Both the position numbers and the translations under genes were made by a program. Of a stretch of 64,000 bases of DNA, positions 34,848-47,746 are shown in pieces. Position 1 is the first letter of the stretch. Each line of letters begins with the position of its first letter. The notes beneath the pieces were generated by a model. The model searched no databases, was not told the origin of the DNA, and worked only from the letters and a program-made list of their open reading frames with translations. The stretch covers positions 4,560,001 through 4,624,000 of the forward strand of contig NC_080565.1 in assembly GCF_030253575.1 (NCBI RefSeq), written 5' to 3'. Source of the stretch: Rhododendron vialii (taxonomy: Eukaryota > Streptophyta > Magnoliopsida > Ericales > Ericaceae).

Positions 34848-36118
34848 TATACCGACATCCACATTTTCCAACATCCGTCCTTTTCCAAAGGCACAAGGCA
34901 AGGCATGGTAGGACCATATGACTGTGCAGGGGATAAGCTCCCCTTCGTACCCATAACTATACGGTGTTGCCAACCCAATACTTGTCCTAGTAGTGGTTGG
35001 ATTTAAAGAGTTTGCCACAGGTCTTATGTTGAAAATTTCGTAAATGTTATCAACTCCTATGTGAAAAGTTCATAACTTTATATAGAGCTTTGTTTTAGCT
35101 TTTAATCGAGATCCCAACAAGTGAGTGTTGAGTCCCTAGAATTAATTGAGACGCACAAAAACTTACCCTGACATCTTCTTTATATAAATAAATAAATAAC
35201 TTTGGTATTATTCTAACACCCTCATTCTCTCCATAATTCTAAAATCAACCCAATAGACTAACAATAACAAATGTGTGAATGTGTATTAAAAGATGTAAAA
35301 AATATACAGAAATACATATTTTTCTTGTATTCTTGTGTGTTTATTATCAGTCCACTAGACTGTTCATATATCAGTTTTGAGTACCATGTGCCCGAGAAAT
35401 AAATATGTTGGACAAAGATTTTAATGCCTCATACGATTAATTTGTGTCCTAAAGAAGATGTCACCAATGACAAAGGAAAAATCATATAGTACCATATGCC
35501 AGAGAAATAAATAACTCAAAATTGAATCCAACATTTTACTTAGAGTCAAAAGAGTAGGCATGATCAAAGATTAGCTTGACACACCGTGAACATGAAGATC
35601 ACTACGTACGGCCTTACCCAACCGTTGAGCATTAAGATCACTACAGCCTTACCCAGATCTCTTCAACCGTTGAGTATTAAAAGCGCTACGGCCTTACCAA
35701 AATCTCTTCCCTAATGGTCAGAGTTACCAGCGTATACTTTATCTAACAACGATTATGAATTTTCAAAAGAATAATTTTATGAAATACAAAAAAAAAATTG
35801 AAAGTACAAAAAATTAAAGATACATACAGAAACAAAAAGTATCTGCGCTTCCTACATGTTTTTGCCACTTTACCTCTTCTTCTTTCTTTTTTGTCAGTAA
35901 ATTTTCTTATTGCCAAATTTGAAATAAGGAGTTGTTTGGTTTCTTCTCCTCAAATTTGACATTAATGTAACCAATATACTTTTTTTACCTTGGGGTTTTT
36001 TCCTTTCTGCATCCGGAACAGATTGAGTTGATGTTCTCATTTTCACTCTCTTTCTTATTTACGCAAAGAAAATTAGCTCTGGATACAGTGTCCAAAAGTT
36101 TATTTTTAAAGATAAATA
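34848..36118. other. Intergenic with short tandem repetition
   Basis: No gene. At about 35585-35705 three diverged copies of a unit of about 45 bp occur, sharing GATCACTACRGCCTTACC and CAACCGTTGAG. The rest is AT-rich. Confidence 0.5.
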
Positions 36119-36333
36119 CTTCCTCCATCCCATAATGTTTGTTCAGTCCGTAAAACGAGGATGTAAGAATAATACAATTTTTGTAAGAAAAAATCAAAAA
36201 ATTTTCAACAATTCACTAGATATCGATGAGTTCTTTTAATTTATGAAAAAAGTTTGAATTTTTTCTTGAAATAAGTGCATTATTTTTGAGTCCTCGTTTT
36301 GCGGACCGAACAAATAATTTGGGACGGAGAGAG
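36119..36333. mobile_element. Stowaway MITE, TSD TA
   Basis: A 215-bp element with ends CTTCCTCCATCCCATAAT and ATTTGGGACGGAGAGAG, the classic Stowaway terminus (CTCCCTCCGTCCC), flanked by TA at 36117-36118 and 36334-36335. Inner arms share AGTCC and GTAAAACGAGGA in inverted form. Confidence 0.88.
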
Positions 36334-36574
36334 TACATTTTAAAAAACATATCAATTGATATCCGATAAGTTTTAATAGAGTATTCACTTTCGATGAACA
36401 CTAGAAAGATAAATAATTTGGTCAGCAGATTAAACCCGGAGGAGCCCATAAACAGACCGACAAATCCCACTAGGAAAAATGATGATTAAAAAAAATTCCC
36501 ACTAGGGGGAAAAAAAAAAAAAAAACCCCACAGAAGATACTAGTAGAACTGGTCCTACTATTGGAATTTTATTA

Positions 36575-37450
36575 TTCGCGTTAGTTTTGGTCCATATTTA
36601 GTCCAATACTGCACAAGCGATCATGGTTTTGGGGTCCACCACCACATGATTGTTCTTTGTTTGGTACTCCATCTTTTTTGGTTCATATCAGCTTTTCATC
36701 TTTGTTTACGATGAATCGTTTTCCGGCGCAGTCGGTTCAGTATATCTGCTAGCAAGAACTTAACACCGGTGTGGACCGTGTGGTACGGCCAATATCCCTC
36801 TGATGCCTAAATCAGTATATTTGCGGAAAAAAGGGTTTAAAGCACTAGCAAAATGGGTACTAGAATTGCGTACCTGTCCCCGTTGAACGGGGAATGAATA
36901 TATATGCGTTTTGGGAGATAATTAGAGTCCCTTTAGGACTAACTGTAGGATTGTAAGGTATCGAAAAGGATGGTCCATGAAGGTTCCATGACCAGAGTCA
37001 ATCTAATCCGATGGGAAAAGGTGCCCTGAAGAAGGTTGGACTGTTTGTAGTTATCGTTGTGGTCCGTGTGTGTGGGCTCTGTTAATCTGAGTAGACTTGT
37101 AGGTCGAGCAGGCATCGGACCGAGCCGATCAGGGTCGGTTCATGTCTATCAATTTACTAACGTGAATTTTGCCATATCAGACCTGGTTGAGTCCAGGAAA
37201 GAGAAAACAAAAAATTATCCATGACAATAAATCAATGGTTCAGAACTCTTTCCTGGAAGAGTTTATTTAAATCTGGACCATTCATTCGTTTTCTGGAGGT
37301 TTTCATGGTCAGATTGTATTGGTTTCTATCTTATCTTGCCGTATACCATTTGGTTTTGCTCCGTATTTGGTCCAATATTCCACACGTGATCTTGATTTGG
37401 GGTCCACCCCCACATGATATGTTGTCTCTTTTCATCTTTGTTTACTTTTC
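36575..37450. repeat. Pair of diverged direct repeats about 0.8 kb apart
   Basis: 36575-36710 and 37350-37445 share the order TAGTCCAATACTGCAC (second copy TGGTCCAATATTCCAC), GGGGTCCACC, CCACATGAT and TTTTCATCTTTGTTTAC. They could be ends of a decayed element or a segmental duplication. No coding content between them was recognised. Confidence 0.5.
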
Positions 37451-38621
37451 TTAGTTTTGGATTAGTTCACGAGCAAAACACTTTGACCAACCACCGAGTC
37501 ACTGTCCGATAGCAGACATGTTCCTACCCTAACTCGTGCGCTTGCGAGAGCAAGAGTGCAGGTCCGAACGTGAAAGTGTCTTTCAGTAACATTCGAAATT
37601 GTTGATATTCATGAAAGCAAAAATTAGAGCAAGCATTAAAAGTAAAACGACACGATCTTACTAAAGAATTATGCGACTAAGTTGCTACCTGCAACCCTAA
37701 TTATAAGACCAAGTTTTCCGGTGGGGGGAAAGAAAAGAGAACACTGGAACTCTCTATAGTGTATACAAATTGCAAAAAGGTGGAGGTGGGGTGTGCAAAT
37801 GGGTTGGGTTGAGTGTGGGAGGTTAGATGATAATGGGACCTGGGGATGCTGTAGTGCACTTCCGCACTACAGTGTTTAATTATGCCGTCTATTTCGATAA
37901 TGGATGGTTCGGATTTTAAGTTTACGTCGTTATTACTATTGCCCAAACTACGTAAACTTTTTCAGACACCCGCTTTGCTCAATAAACTTTTCGTTTTTCG
38001 GCGTGTTAGAAAATTTTGTTATTCAGGTTTAGAATTTGTTTTTTTCCTCCTAGTTTTGTTTATAATTTTCCTTCCCCTTTCAGCCCAATGTGAAATTTGA
38101 GTAAGCCTGGCACATAACCATACAAGGAATAAGAACAATGCCTTGTGTGCTTAATCTAATGATAATCCAACAGTGAGGCGGACACAGGATTTGTTGTAAA
38201 GCAAGAAATTACACAATATATAATATTTAGTGCGAGGGTAATTAAGAGATCCGATACAAATGCGTTTGTAATCGGTTGATGCACATAAGTCTTGCACAAT
38301 TTATTTTGGTGATACGGCCATGTATCAGACCGTATCGGCTGATATGTAAGTAAATAACGGTATGATATCCGTAGTCCAAAATCCTGTTACGTGACTGCCT
38401 GATCGAGCAGGGCCATGAGCCAATGGGTAGTTCTAACACCCCTGGAAACCATGTAAATAACAAACTGAACTATTACTACACATTATTGAGATTACAAAAA
38501 AAAAAAAAAAACTCTTGACTAAGTTCAAAATGCAATTGATTACGTGATGATTTTGAGGGGGACTAGACAAATATCCCTAATAATGCATCCCTCTTATGAT
38601 CTTGACAAATACTGCTACTGT
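37451..38621. other. Intergenic, no gene seen
   Basis: No supported gene or element boundary on either strand. Confidence 0.4.
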
Positions 38622-38773
38622 AAAGCGACCCCAAAGGGCAAACCCAATGCATGAGGCTCCCGCCATTACATGTTTGGAGAAATGTTGACATACGTAGCCT
38701 TACCCCTACAAGCAGAGAGGCTGTTTTCGCGACTCGAACCCATGACTTTCAAGTCACAATGGAGCAACTTTAT
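38622..38773 (-). mobile_element. Au-type SINE
   Basis: On the - strand: AAAGTTGCTCCATTGTGACTT, GTCATGGGTTCGAGTCGCG (B box), AACAGCCTCTCTGC, GGGGTAAGGCTACGTA and GGAGCCTCATGCATTGGGTT-TGCCC. This is the order and wording of the Au SINE family common in angiosperms. The 5' A-box region is present but slightly diverged. Confidence 0.88.
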
Positions 38774-39039
38774 GGTGACTTTTCTTTGGAGTAGTCCTGT
38801 CCATCTTTGTCTTCAATAATCTTCATAGAAAGCAAAAGAATTGAAGAACAGCCTTATTCCTGCACAAATTGGAAGACTGAATTTTCAAGAAGTTCAGCAC
38901 AAGGTTTTACACCTGCGAAATCCTGACTGAAATGCTAAGGTCAATACTTGGAAGGAAGGTTTTGGTATTGCCTTGGAATGGATAAACCTCTCACATTTTG
39001 CATTGCGCATTAGCACTCTTAATCTTACGTTAGAAAAGC

Positions 39040-40229
39040 CATGGCATCTACGTTTGCGTTTGTATTTGATGGTGTCATATGTTACCTGGGATGTGTCATG
39101 AACTTGGTTGGTTGCCCTGGGACTGAGATTCTTGAATTCATGGTCTGCCTCTTTCCAGGGCAATACGCGTCTTCGATGTGGATCCGTTTTTACAGTAATG
39201 CCATCTTTAACAGCTTCGTTACTTTGGATGTCATTAAATCGCTTGCTCGTAACACTTGGGATCCAGTTACTGACAGAATAAAGAAAAAGTTGGTTGTGTG
39301 GAAGGGGAGATATATTTCTACTGGGGGAAGACTCACTTTGATCAAATCACCCTTAGCAAGTGGAGGAGTTACAACAAAGATTGCAGAATTTTGCTTTGGA
39401 TCCTTCCAAACCTGATTCTTTGCAATGGAGATTGTCTACAGACGAATGTTTCGCTGTGAAACCAGCTTCCGGGTAGTGGGAACTTCAAGCGAGGGCTACC
39501 GATAAATTTCTGGGCTATCTGCTGGAAAAATCTTAGCCCATCTAAGGTCGAAATCTTTTCGCGGATGGCTGTTCAGAGTAAAATACCTACTAGATCAGTG
39601 CTTGCTTCTCAACAGGAACGTCATTCGAGGAGGCCAGGAGGTACGTGCTATGTCCATTCTGTTCATTGGAGTCGGAAACCCCTCAACTCCTTCTTCTTCA
39701 GTGCCAATTTTCTGGGGATACTCAGTCGATGATAACAGACTGGTGGCATATATCAGTTGGGTATGCCCTGCTTCATTGGCTGATTGGCAGCTCGGCGGTT
39801 TAATAACAAATTTAGGAATTTGGAGAAACATATTTAGGAAGCATGTTTTTATGCAACCCTTTGATCTATTTGGCTAGTGAGGAAAGAGTACATATTAAAA
39901 ATGCAACAATGGAGGTCAGTGCAGTGGGTGATCTAATCGAAACCAGAGTGGCAATGTGGTTGAAAGCCAAATTTGATGTCAAGATTTACAAAGCGGAGGA
40001 TTTTGAGGGCTACTTAGATGGTATAAGAAGATTAAAACTTTAGTTTTGATCCTTTGGGGTGTTTGTAAATTCCAACTGTTTGTTGGATGTTTCTCTTAGG
40101 CTGTATATTTTTCTCTGTTTTCGTTTGGGATAAGCACGTTTGTTGCTTATTCTTTTCTTTTCCCCTCGACGTACCCTTATCGAGCTTTATAAAATCTAAC
40201 TTTTGCTGAGAACAAAAAAAAAAAAAAAA
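39040..40229 (+). mobile_element. 5'-truncated L1-type LINE with poly(A)
   Basis: Fragments of a LINE ORF2 C-terminus: WDPVTDRIKKKLVVWKGRYI and STGGRLTLIKSPL (end of the reverse transcriptase region), then zinc-binding RVT-type sequence (KVEIFSRMAVQSKIPTRSVL) and a C-terminal tail (ATMEVSAVGDLIETRVAMWL, ending RRLKL). A 3' UTR and 16-A tail at about 40213-40229 follow. Stops and frame changes are scattered through it, so it is dead. The 5' limit is approximate. Confidence 0.8.
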
Positions 40230-41095
40230 CCCCTTGGGATTGATTTAGCCATCCTTTGCACAAGATATCTCTACGTGCAAAATTTCATCTATATAGCCGC
40301 CTCTTCTGGTAACATGTTATCGGTGAACAAAGATGGGTTGAGACCCTGTTTATCTTTGTTATCATTGTTATCATTTGGTTGAGAATGCGTATAATATCCG
40401 CAAGAGCGCGCTTTTTACTCTTCTTGATCGAGTCTATCAAGCTTTTGATGAAAATGTGGACATAAACCATGTCTTTTCAATTATGAAAAACAAAAAAGAA
40501 TCTCATGTTTCTTAAGTTTCCTAGTTAGAAACCTGCTAATGTTGAGAATCTGTTAGTATCCTTCTTTTTTCTTGGCATAAAATTTTCATTCTCAAGGCAT
40601 CCTGTGTTCCTCAACCCTTTCATGCATCATGTTTTTATTTTTTGTTCCGCTATATCTTCTCAGCTTAGATATGTCACACGCGACACATTCTTTGTTATAC
40701 GCATATACATCGCCCATTTTCGGTTATATTTCCCCCCCTTTGACAGGATGAATACTTCATAGCAATTTGTTCGGTTATTTTTCTTCCTCGGACCACCATT
40801 CCATATTTTTCTCTTCACGCTCCAAGCTTTCAAAGGCAAAGAATCCTTCATTTTTGTTCAAACCGCGCACCACCTCATAAAAAAACAGTTGCCTTTTCCC
40901 ACAGCTTTTTTCGCTTGTCCCAACCTAAAAATACACACCCCCTACAAATAGAAGACCCGGTAACGATGTTTTCGTTAACTCCCCCGAAACCAAGGCCCAT
41001 TAATTTCCTCGCAATTTTATTTCCCCCAACCTGTCGTAGAAATTTCTATTTTTTTGGATTTCTACAACAGGTGGGTATCCATTTGCAGCAATAAA
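40230..41095. other. Upstream region of beta-1,3-glucanase
   Basis: No gene. The last 150 bp are pyrimidine-rich and presumably hold the core promoter and 5' UTR of the glucanase (CCTAAAAATACACACC near 40925 is a weak TATA-like candidate). Confidence 0.35.
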
Positions 41096-43565
41096 ATGTT
41101 GAAGCAGCTCTCTTCGTTACTATTGTTTGTGGGGCTTTTGGGTTGTTATGGGGGGGTTGATGGCCTAGGCGTGAACTGGGGTACAATTGCAACCCACAAA
41201 TTGCCTCCAAAGGTTGTGGTTCAGATGCTGAAGGACAACGGGATCAAGAAGGTGAAGCTTTTCGATGCGGACCAGACGATCCTGAACGCTCTCGCCGGCT
41301 CTGGCATCGAGGTCATGATCGCCATTCAAAACGATCTTCTCGGGTCCATGGGAGACTACGATGTAGCTAAGAAGTGGGTGGAGCACAATGTCACCCAGTA
41401 TACCAATGCGGGTGTCAACATCACGTAAAAATCTCTCCCTCTCTCAATCTCTCGCTCTATTCCATACCATTTCGATGGCCATATAAATGCACCATTCCTG
41501 CACAAACGTTTGCTATTCAGAGAACTTGCAAAGCATCATCATGCATGGCATGGGTCTTTCCTCGTGAACTTTTTGGGTTTTTTTTTTTTTAATCGACAAA
41601 AGTAACATTTTATTAAAAGGAAAAGATGTGGATTGTTTGAAAGATTCGATTGTCAACTAGGATAACCAAATGTACCATCAAAAATCTGCTTTGGGGAATA
41701 ACACATTTATACCTGCATGCACTCAAGATTGTGGAAACATTGTCCTCTGCATAGAGAGTTTCCAAGTTAAATGCAATCTTCTATGTACTCAATTTGAGAA
41801 ATTGGTGGTAGAAACGGTGGGTTTTCTACCACCAGCTTCGCCGTGCATTTATTGTTATAATCTAAACTTTCATCTTTTATGGCCCACAAAGTAGTATATT
41901 CATGCGAGAAATTAGTTTGATCAAACATTAATGAACATATCAAAAGATGAATTTTAGTTTATAAAGTAACGGTCTTATTCTGTCAATAAATATGAAGTTA
42001 AATTGTTCATGACCATCCATTTCATAAATCATAACTCAAATTTTGATACACCTATCGATGTCCGATCTAGCTAATTTTTTGAATGATTGCACTATTCTGC
42101 GGGTCCTAAAAAATGAATAATTCAAATCATGGATAAATACTGGGTGGGATCCATAATGACGGTGATGGAAAACTCATGGTTTCCACTGCCGTCAGAAGAA
42201 ATTTAATCTGTGTAGGGAAATGACATGCATCATAAGTGTATGAAATCTCTTGGTAGATCGAATTCTCTCCAAGCTAGGCACTTTTATCTCTCGTTCACTA
42301 TAGAATTGTAACTTTTACTTGTGTTCAGGTATGTAGCAGTTGGGAATGAACCATTTCTCAAAGACTACAAGGATAGATTCACCAACGTCACCTTCCCGGC
42401 ACTTCAGAATGTCCAAAATGCCCTCAATGACGCCGGGATCGGCAAATCCACCAAAGCCACCGTGCCCTTAAACGCCGACATCTACGAATCCCCGTCGTAC
42501 AATCCGGTCCCTTCTGCCGGAAGGTTCAGGCCAGACATCAGCGATGTCGTGTCTCCAATCGTCAAGTTCCTAGACAAGAACAATGCGCCCTTCACCGTCA
42601 ACATCTACCCTTTCCTCAGTCTCTACTACGGCAAGGGCCAATTCCCCATTGACTTCGCTTTCTTTGATGGGGTTAGCTCTCCCCTCGTTGACAATAATGG
42701 CGTCAAATACACCAACGTATTCGATGCCAACTTGGACACACTGATTTCGGCCTTGAAGGCCGAGGGATGCGGCAACCTGAGCATTATAGTAGGGGAGATA
42801 GGGTGGCCCACGGACGGCGAACAGAATGCTAACGCACTTTTGGCTCAGAAGTTCTACAATGGGTTTGCACGAAAACTTGCGAAAAATATTGGGACACCAC
42901 TCAGGCCCGGATATATCGAAGTTTACTTTTTCGGACTCCTCGACGAGAATGCCAAGAGCACTCTCCCGGGGGACTTCGAGCCCCACTGGGGGATTTTCAG
43001 GTACGATGGCCAACCTAAATTCCCATTGGATCTTTCGGGTCAGGGCCAAAACAAGTCTCTCGTGGCAGCAAAAAATGTGACGTATCAAGCGAAGCAGTGG
43101 TGCGCGCTTAATCCCAATGCACCCAATGCCAATTTGACTAAGTTTGAGGACAATATTAAGTACGCTTGCAGCATGGCGGATTGTACTCCGCTTGGGTATG
43201 GAAAATCCTGCAGTGGTCTGGATGGAAACGCGAGCGCTTCGTTTGCGTTCAATGCGTACTTCCAGAACCAAAACCAAAACCCGTTGGCCTGTGATTTCGA
43301 AGGTCTAGCCAAGGTGACCACGCAGAACATATCTCAGGCGAATTGCAACTTCACCATTCAAATAGCTCCTTCCTCTTCACCTTCTCCTCCTCCAGCTCCT
43401 GCTCCCCTGGCTGATGCTCCTGGGGGTGTTACGGGGCGTTCTCCTCCTTCGGCTGATGGTCCCGAGGGTGCTAAGGGGCATTCTTCTTCTCCTCGTACGG
43501 CTTCTATGGGGTCTTCTCCTTCGGCCGTTGCGGTTTTGATTCTACTCGCACTTGTGTTGCTGTAA
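41096..43565 (+). CDS. GPI-anchored glucan endo-1,3-beta-glucosidase (GH17 + X8)
   Basis: Hydrolyses beta-1,3-glucan (callose) at the plasma membrane, wall or plasmodesmata. Two exons, 41096-41424 and 42329-43565, phase-consistent, 521 residues, typical for the family; introns after the first ~110 codons are usual in it. Residues 1-23 form a signal peptide (MLKQLSSLLLFVGLLGCYGG), followed by the GH17 start LGVNWGTIATHKLPPKVVVQ. The acid/base Glu lies in YVAVGNEPF and the nucleophile Glu in IIVGEIGWPTDGEQN. An X8/CBM43 domain follows (QWCALNPNA... YACSMADCTPLGYGKSC... ANCNFTIQ, with the expected cysteines). A Ser/Pro-rich stretch and a hydrophobic C-terminus (AVAVLILLALVLL) mark a GPI signal. 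It resembles the subgroup annotated as glucosidase 8-like. Start chosen at the ATG that gives the signal peptide. A truncated copy lies at 46713-48416. Confidence 0.95.
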
Positions 43566-45198
43566 TTTGGATTCTATATTATGCCTCTGTTGTTTTACAT
43601 TTGTTTTCTTCTTCTGTACTAGTCATTATTTTTGCATTACAGATTGAATTTTGTAAAACTACAGGGAATTCGTTAATCTCTTTGAACTTTTAAGGAGTAA
43701 TATAAGTTTCCAATTTCAAGTTTTTGCCATGTAGAATTGCATGATGTTCGGTCCACTCTCTACAAGTTGATGCTTCTATTTGTTTTGGCACTAAACATGT
43801 CTTAAAAGAGAGTGTCTACATGAAATTAAGCTTTCCCCAAAGTACGGGTTTTTTTGTCTTCTTTTGTGATGTGAATTTACAAAATTAACCGTCATTTGTA
43901 TACTCTCACACTTGAAAGGACAATATTATAAATTCACAATACAAGGAGACAAAAAGAAAAAAAAAGAACGAAGTCGCCTGACAAATATAGACAAAAATAA
44001 AAAATAAAAAATAAAAAATAAAAAAAATAAAAAGAAGTCGCCTGACAAATATAGTCATCTCTTCTTATTTTCCTATTGCAATAAAGGTGGCAGTGGCAAT
44101 AACAAATTTCACCTGCTTCTGAATCAAAAACTAATGAGAAGGAAAGATATGGAAAATTTTCCCTTGTTGCAAGGAACCATAAGCAGACGATAAAATCTAC
44201 CATGAATTGACCATGTCCAACAATGCTATCTTCGGTACATGGATTCATCAAGTAGTTATCGAGGAAAAGGAAATCCCAAGTCAACCTGGCAAGCATACTG
44301 AAAAATTCCTCCGCAAATACATGATCAGAACACATTTGCAAAAGAAAGAAGGAAATGAATAGGATGTTTAAACATCAGTAGCGTCAGTTTATGCCATCAA
44401 GGCTTCCAATGGCCAATCGGCAAGAAAGAAGAGTTGTTTAATCCAAAGCTAGAAAAAAGAAGCTGTAACATCATCTCTCTTGGTCGGTCTACCTATCAGA
44501 GTGCTCGGTTAGTGGAACAGTAGGAGTTGACTCAGGTTTTAGCTGCTTCACAGGACGGCCTAGGGAGCTTCATCAATATGGAACGTCAATCAGTCATTCA
44601 ATTCCATGACAAAGAAAACCAAAACTGTGCAACTATCCATATGCAACAGGATAACAAGAAAGAGAGCCAGCGAGGCCCTTGAAGTCAAGTACATCGAGAT
44701 CGGCGGGTTAAGGGTCAACGCGTGGAGTCTCGCTCCTGTCAACAAACATGACCTCTTCCTGTACCAGACTGGTTCCAGTGGTTTGCAAAGCGTAACTATG
44801 TTAAGATCAGGCCAACATTGCTCCTTTCAGTCGGCATAAAGAGGGAGTACGCGAAAAAGCAATGTAAACGGAATGTGCCAAACAGGCTCAGGCCTGGAGT
44901 CAGATGACGTAAACCTTAGGCTCTGCCAGACATAAAGAGTGCTTTGATTCGGTTGGTTCTCTTTCGAATTCTGCAGAGAATACTAGAATCTGGGCTTAGG
45001 CCGATCAATAGTGAATATAATAATGGCAACCGACGTCGCCTTGAGTCTGACTCATATTGATCATTTCACAAACAATGCCTCTGGTTTTGAAATGGTTTAG
45101 CCTTTCGGGCGATATGGGATATCAAATCGAAGAAATCAGCTGTATAATGTCTGTTGTACATTGAACTTTACAGTTGGATGCTTCTAACAAATCCTAGG
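43566..45198. other. Gap between glucanase and kinase fragment
   Basis: First part is glucanase 3' UTR. At 43970-44055 two copies of GAAGTCGCCTGACAAATATAG bracket an (AAAAAT)n run, a slippage-type duplication. Open frames at 43934-44341 (-) and 44606-44839 (+) match nothing I know and look like chance. The right part may be 3' UTR of the kinase fragment. Confidence 0.4.
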
Positions 45199-45998
45199 TC
45201 ATCTACGGCAGTTTCCTTCAGTTTCTTTCATCAAAGAGTTCCAAGCAAGCAATGCTGCCCCAATTGCAGGCTCCACCTGAGGAATCAAAAGGGAATTCTC
45301 GATTGGTTAACACGTGGCAAAATTTGAACATAAAATAAGGAGAGAAAAAAAGCCAGTAGTCACTGAAAAGGGAAAATTGGTAAAGAATGCAACCTTCCGT
45401 CTAAATGGACAAGCACTTGATAGGTCTTCTGGATACACTCAGCAAATTCTCTACCCATATTCCACTTCTTGTTGGCTTCGAGTACACACCATTGGGAAAG
45501 AGCCATTTCCATCTGCAATTAAATGTCAATATGCACTTTGAAGCTGCTAGATCTCATGAAATATGGCCACAAAAGGGGGTGAGCGGGTTTGGCTTCCCCC
45601 TATAAAGACAATATTTACTACCCAAGTGCTCTCCTTTAGTAGTATAAACTGCAAAATGACCACAGCCACAGGTCGGATCAAAAAAAAAAAAAAGGACCAC
45701 AGCCACAAGTCGGAAAAAAAACACTATCCATCGCATAACTCTGAATATTTTGACATCAGCAACAATATAACCATCTGTTTTTCACCCTTCCATCTCCAAA
45801 TAAGAAAATAAGTTAACATATTTAAATAAGGTTTTACCTGGTCCACCCAAGGCTGGTCTTTTAACAACTGCTTTGACACTCAGAGCCAATTCTTGAACAG
45901 CATCATCAAAAATCTCGTTTGCAATTTGATCAGCATAGGACACCACCAGTGGGACAAGTGCGGCAATGCGGGCCCAAGATGGATCTTCATAGGTCCAC
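45199..45998 (-). pseudogene. N-acetylglucosamine kinase-like gene, 3' exons only
   Basis: Three exons of a BadF/BadG-type (actin-like ATPase fold) sugar kinase that phosphorylates N-acetylglucosamine. They are 45998-45838 (WTYEDPSWARIAALVPLVV... ELALSVKAVVKR), 45512-45394 (DGNGSFPMV, then EANKKWNMGREFAECIQ in a different frame) and 45276-45199 (VEPAIGAALLAWNSLMKE). Compared with the family, a short deletion at the expected GGVL motif shifts the frame in the middle exon. The N-terminal two-thirds (ATP-binding motifs) are missing; the sequence upstream of 46060 is LINE-derived. It is therefore a truncated, non-functional remnant. A repeated piece, CCACAGCCACARGTCGGA, separated by A-runs, lies in the intron at 45660-45720. 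Confidence 0.75.
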
Positions 45999-46109
45999 CT
46001 ATATTCCAGTAAGAAAGTAAAAATGAAACCACTTATTGAACAGCACACCAATCAGTTGTTTGCTAGATATTGGGACTCTGTATCTACTTCTACCAAAAAG
46101 AATTGCACA

Positions 46110-46705
46110 GTAATTCAACTAAAGTGAGGCGAAGCCAACAACTAGAATTCACTTCGGTTCAGAAGATTCAGAATTCAGCTATTAGCTCTATTCAGCCTCA
46201 AAGGGATAGAAGTGGAGAAGTTATCTGGTCTATCTCTCCTACTGGTTGCTACACCACTAAACATACCTTGGAGGCAATTAGATACAGAGGTGAGAAGGTC
46301 CAATGGGCTTCAATTGTGTGGTTTTCTAAGAATGTCTCGAAATGGGCTTCTATAATGTGGCTAGCCTGCTTAAAGAGTTTAGTCCTGGCTGTGTTTTGTG
46401 TTCCAAATGTGATGAGACTCTGCAGCACCTGTTTTTTGAATGTAGTTTTTCCAGCACCATTTGCGAAATCATTCTAGCCAGATTTCAAATCCAGAGGAGG
46501 GCTATGGCTTGGGACATGGAGGTTTATTGGGCAATTGGCTACTCAAGTGGTAAAACTCTAAAATACTTTATGTTCAATCTTGCTCTAGCTGCAGGGGTTC
46601 ATCACTTATAGATTGAGAGGAACTCTAGGGTTCTTGGTGGCAGGAGTAGAAGTTCTCTTGAAATACTCGCTAGTATTGATGATAACATCAGAGACTGAGA
46701 GCGTG
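46110..46705 (+). mobile_element. LINE ORF2 3' fragment
   Basis: Zinc-binding RVT-type region: SPTGCYTTKHTLEAIRYRG, VSKWASIMWLA, then in a shifted frame FSPGCVLCSKCDETLQHLFF (CxxC...H...C pattern), and LALAAGVHHLWIERNS-like C-terminal sequence. It runs directly into the truncated glucanase copy at about 46713 and abuts the kinase fragment on its left. Frame changes show it is dead. Confidence 0.75.
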
Positions 46706-46712
46706 CACGTTG

Positions 46713-47652
46713 TTCAGGCCAGACATCAGCGATGTCGTGTCTCCAATCGTCAAGTTCCTAGACAAGAACAACACGCCCTTCACCATCAACATCCACCCTT
46801 TCCTCAGTCTCTACTACGGCAAGGGCCAATTCCCCATTGACTTCACTTTCTTTGATGGGGTTAGCGCTCCCCTTGTTGATAATAATGGCGTCGAATACAC
46901 CAACGTATTCGATACCAACTTGGACACACTGATTTCGGCCTTGAAGGCCGAGGGATGTGGCAACCTGACCATCATAGTAGGGGAGATAGGGTGGCCCACG
47001 GACAGCGAACAGAATGCTAACGTACTTTTGGCTCAGAAGTTCTACAATGGGTTTGTGCGAAGGCTTGCAAAAAATATTGGGACACCACTCAGGCCCGGAT
47101 ATATCGAAGTTTACTTTTTCGGACTCCTCGACGAGAATGCCAAGAGCACTCTCCCGGGGGACTTCGAGCCCCACTGCGGGATTTTCAGATACGACGACCA
47201 ACCTAAATTCCCTATGGATCTTCTGGTGAGGGCCAAAACAAGTCTCTCGTGGCAGCAAAGCACGTGAAGTATCAAGCGAAGCAGTGGTGCGCGCTTAATC
47301 CCAATGCACCCAATGCCAATTTGTCCAAACTTGAGGACAATGTTAAGTAAGCTTGCAGCATGGCGGATTGTACTCCGCTTGGGTATGGAAAATCCTGCAG
47401 TGGTCTGGATGCAAACGCGAGTGTTTCGTTCGCATTTAGGCTCCGTTTGTTTTGATGTAAAATATTTTACATTTTACAATGTAAAATGTTTTTCATGTAA
47501 AATGTTTTTGCGTAAAATGTTTGTTTTTACTTGTGTTTTCCATTGTTTGGTTGGAGTTAAAATTATTTGTAAATGATTTTGACTAATCACAATTGCAGAG
47601 AGAGAAGTATAGAGTTTCTAGGTATAACTTTATAGAGAGACATAGAAATTGA

Positions 47653-47746
<94 letters not shown>

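Noticed and set aside
42570-43277. A 235-codon frame on the strand opposite the glucanase
   Set aside because: Shadow of the highly biased GH17 exon; the same shadow appears opposite the pseudogene copy.
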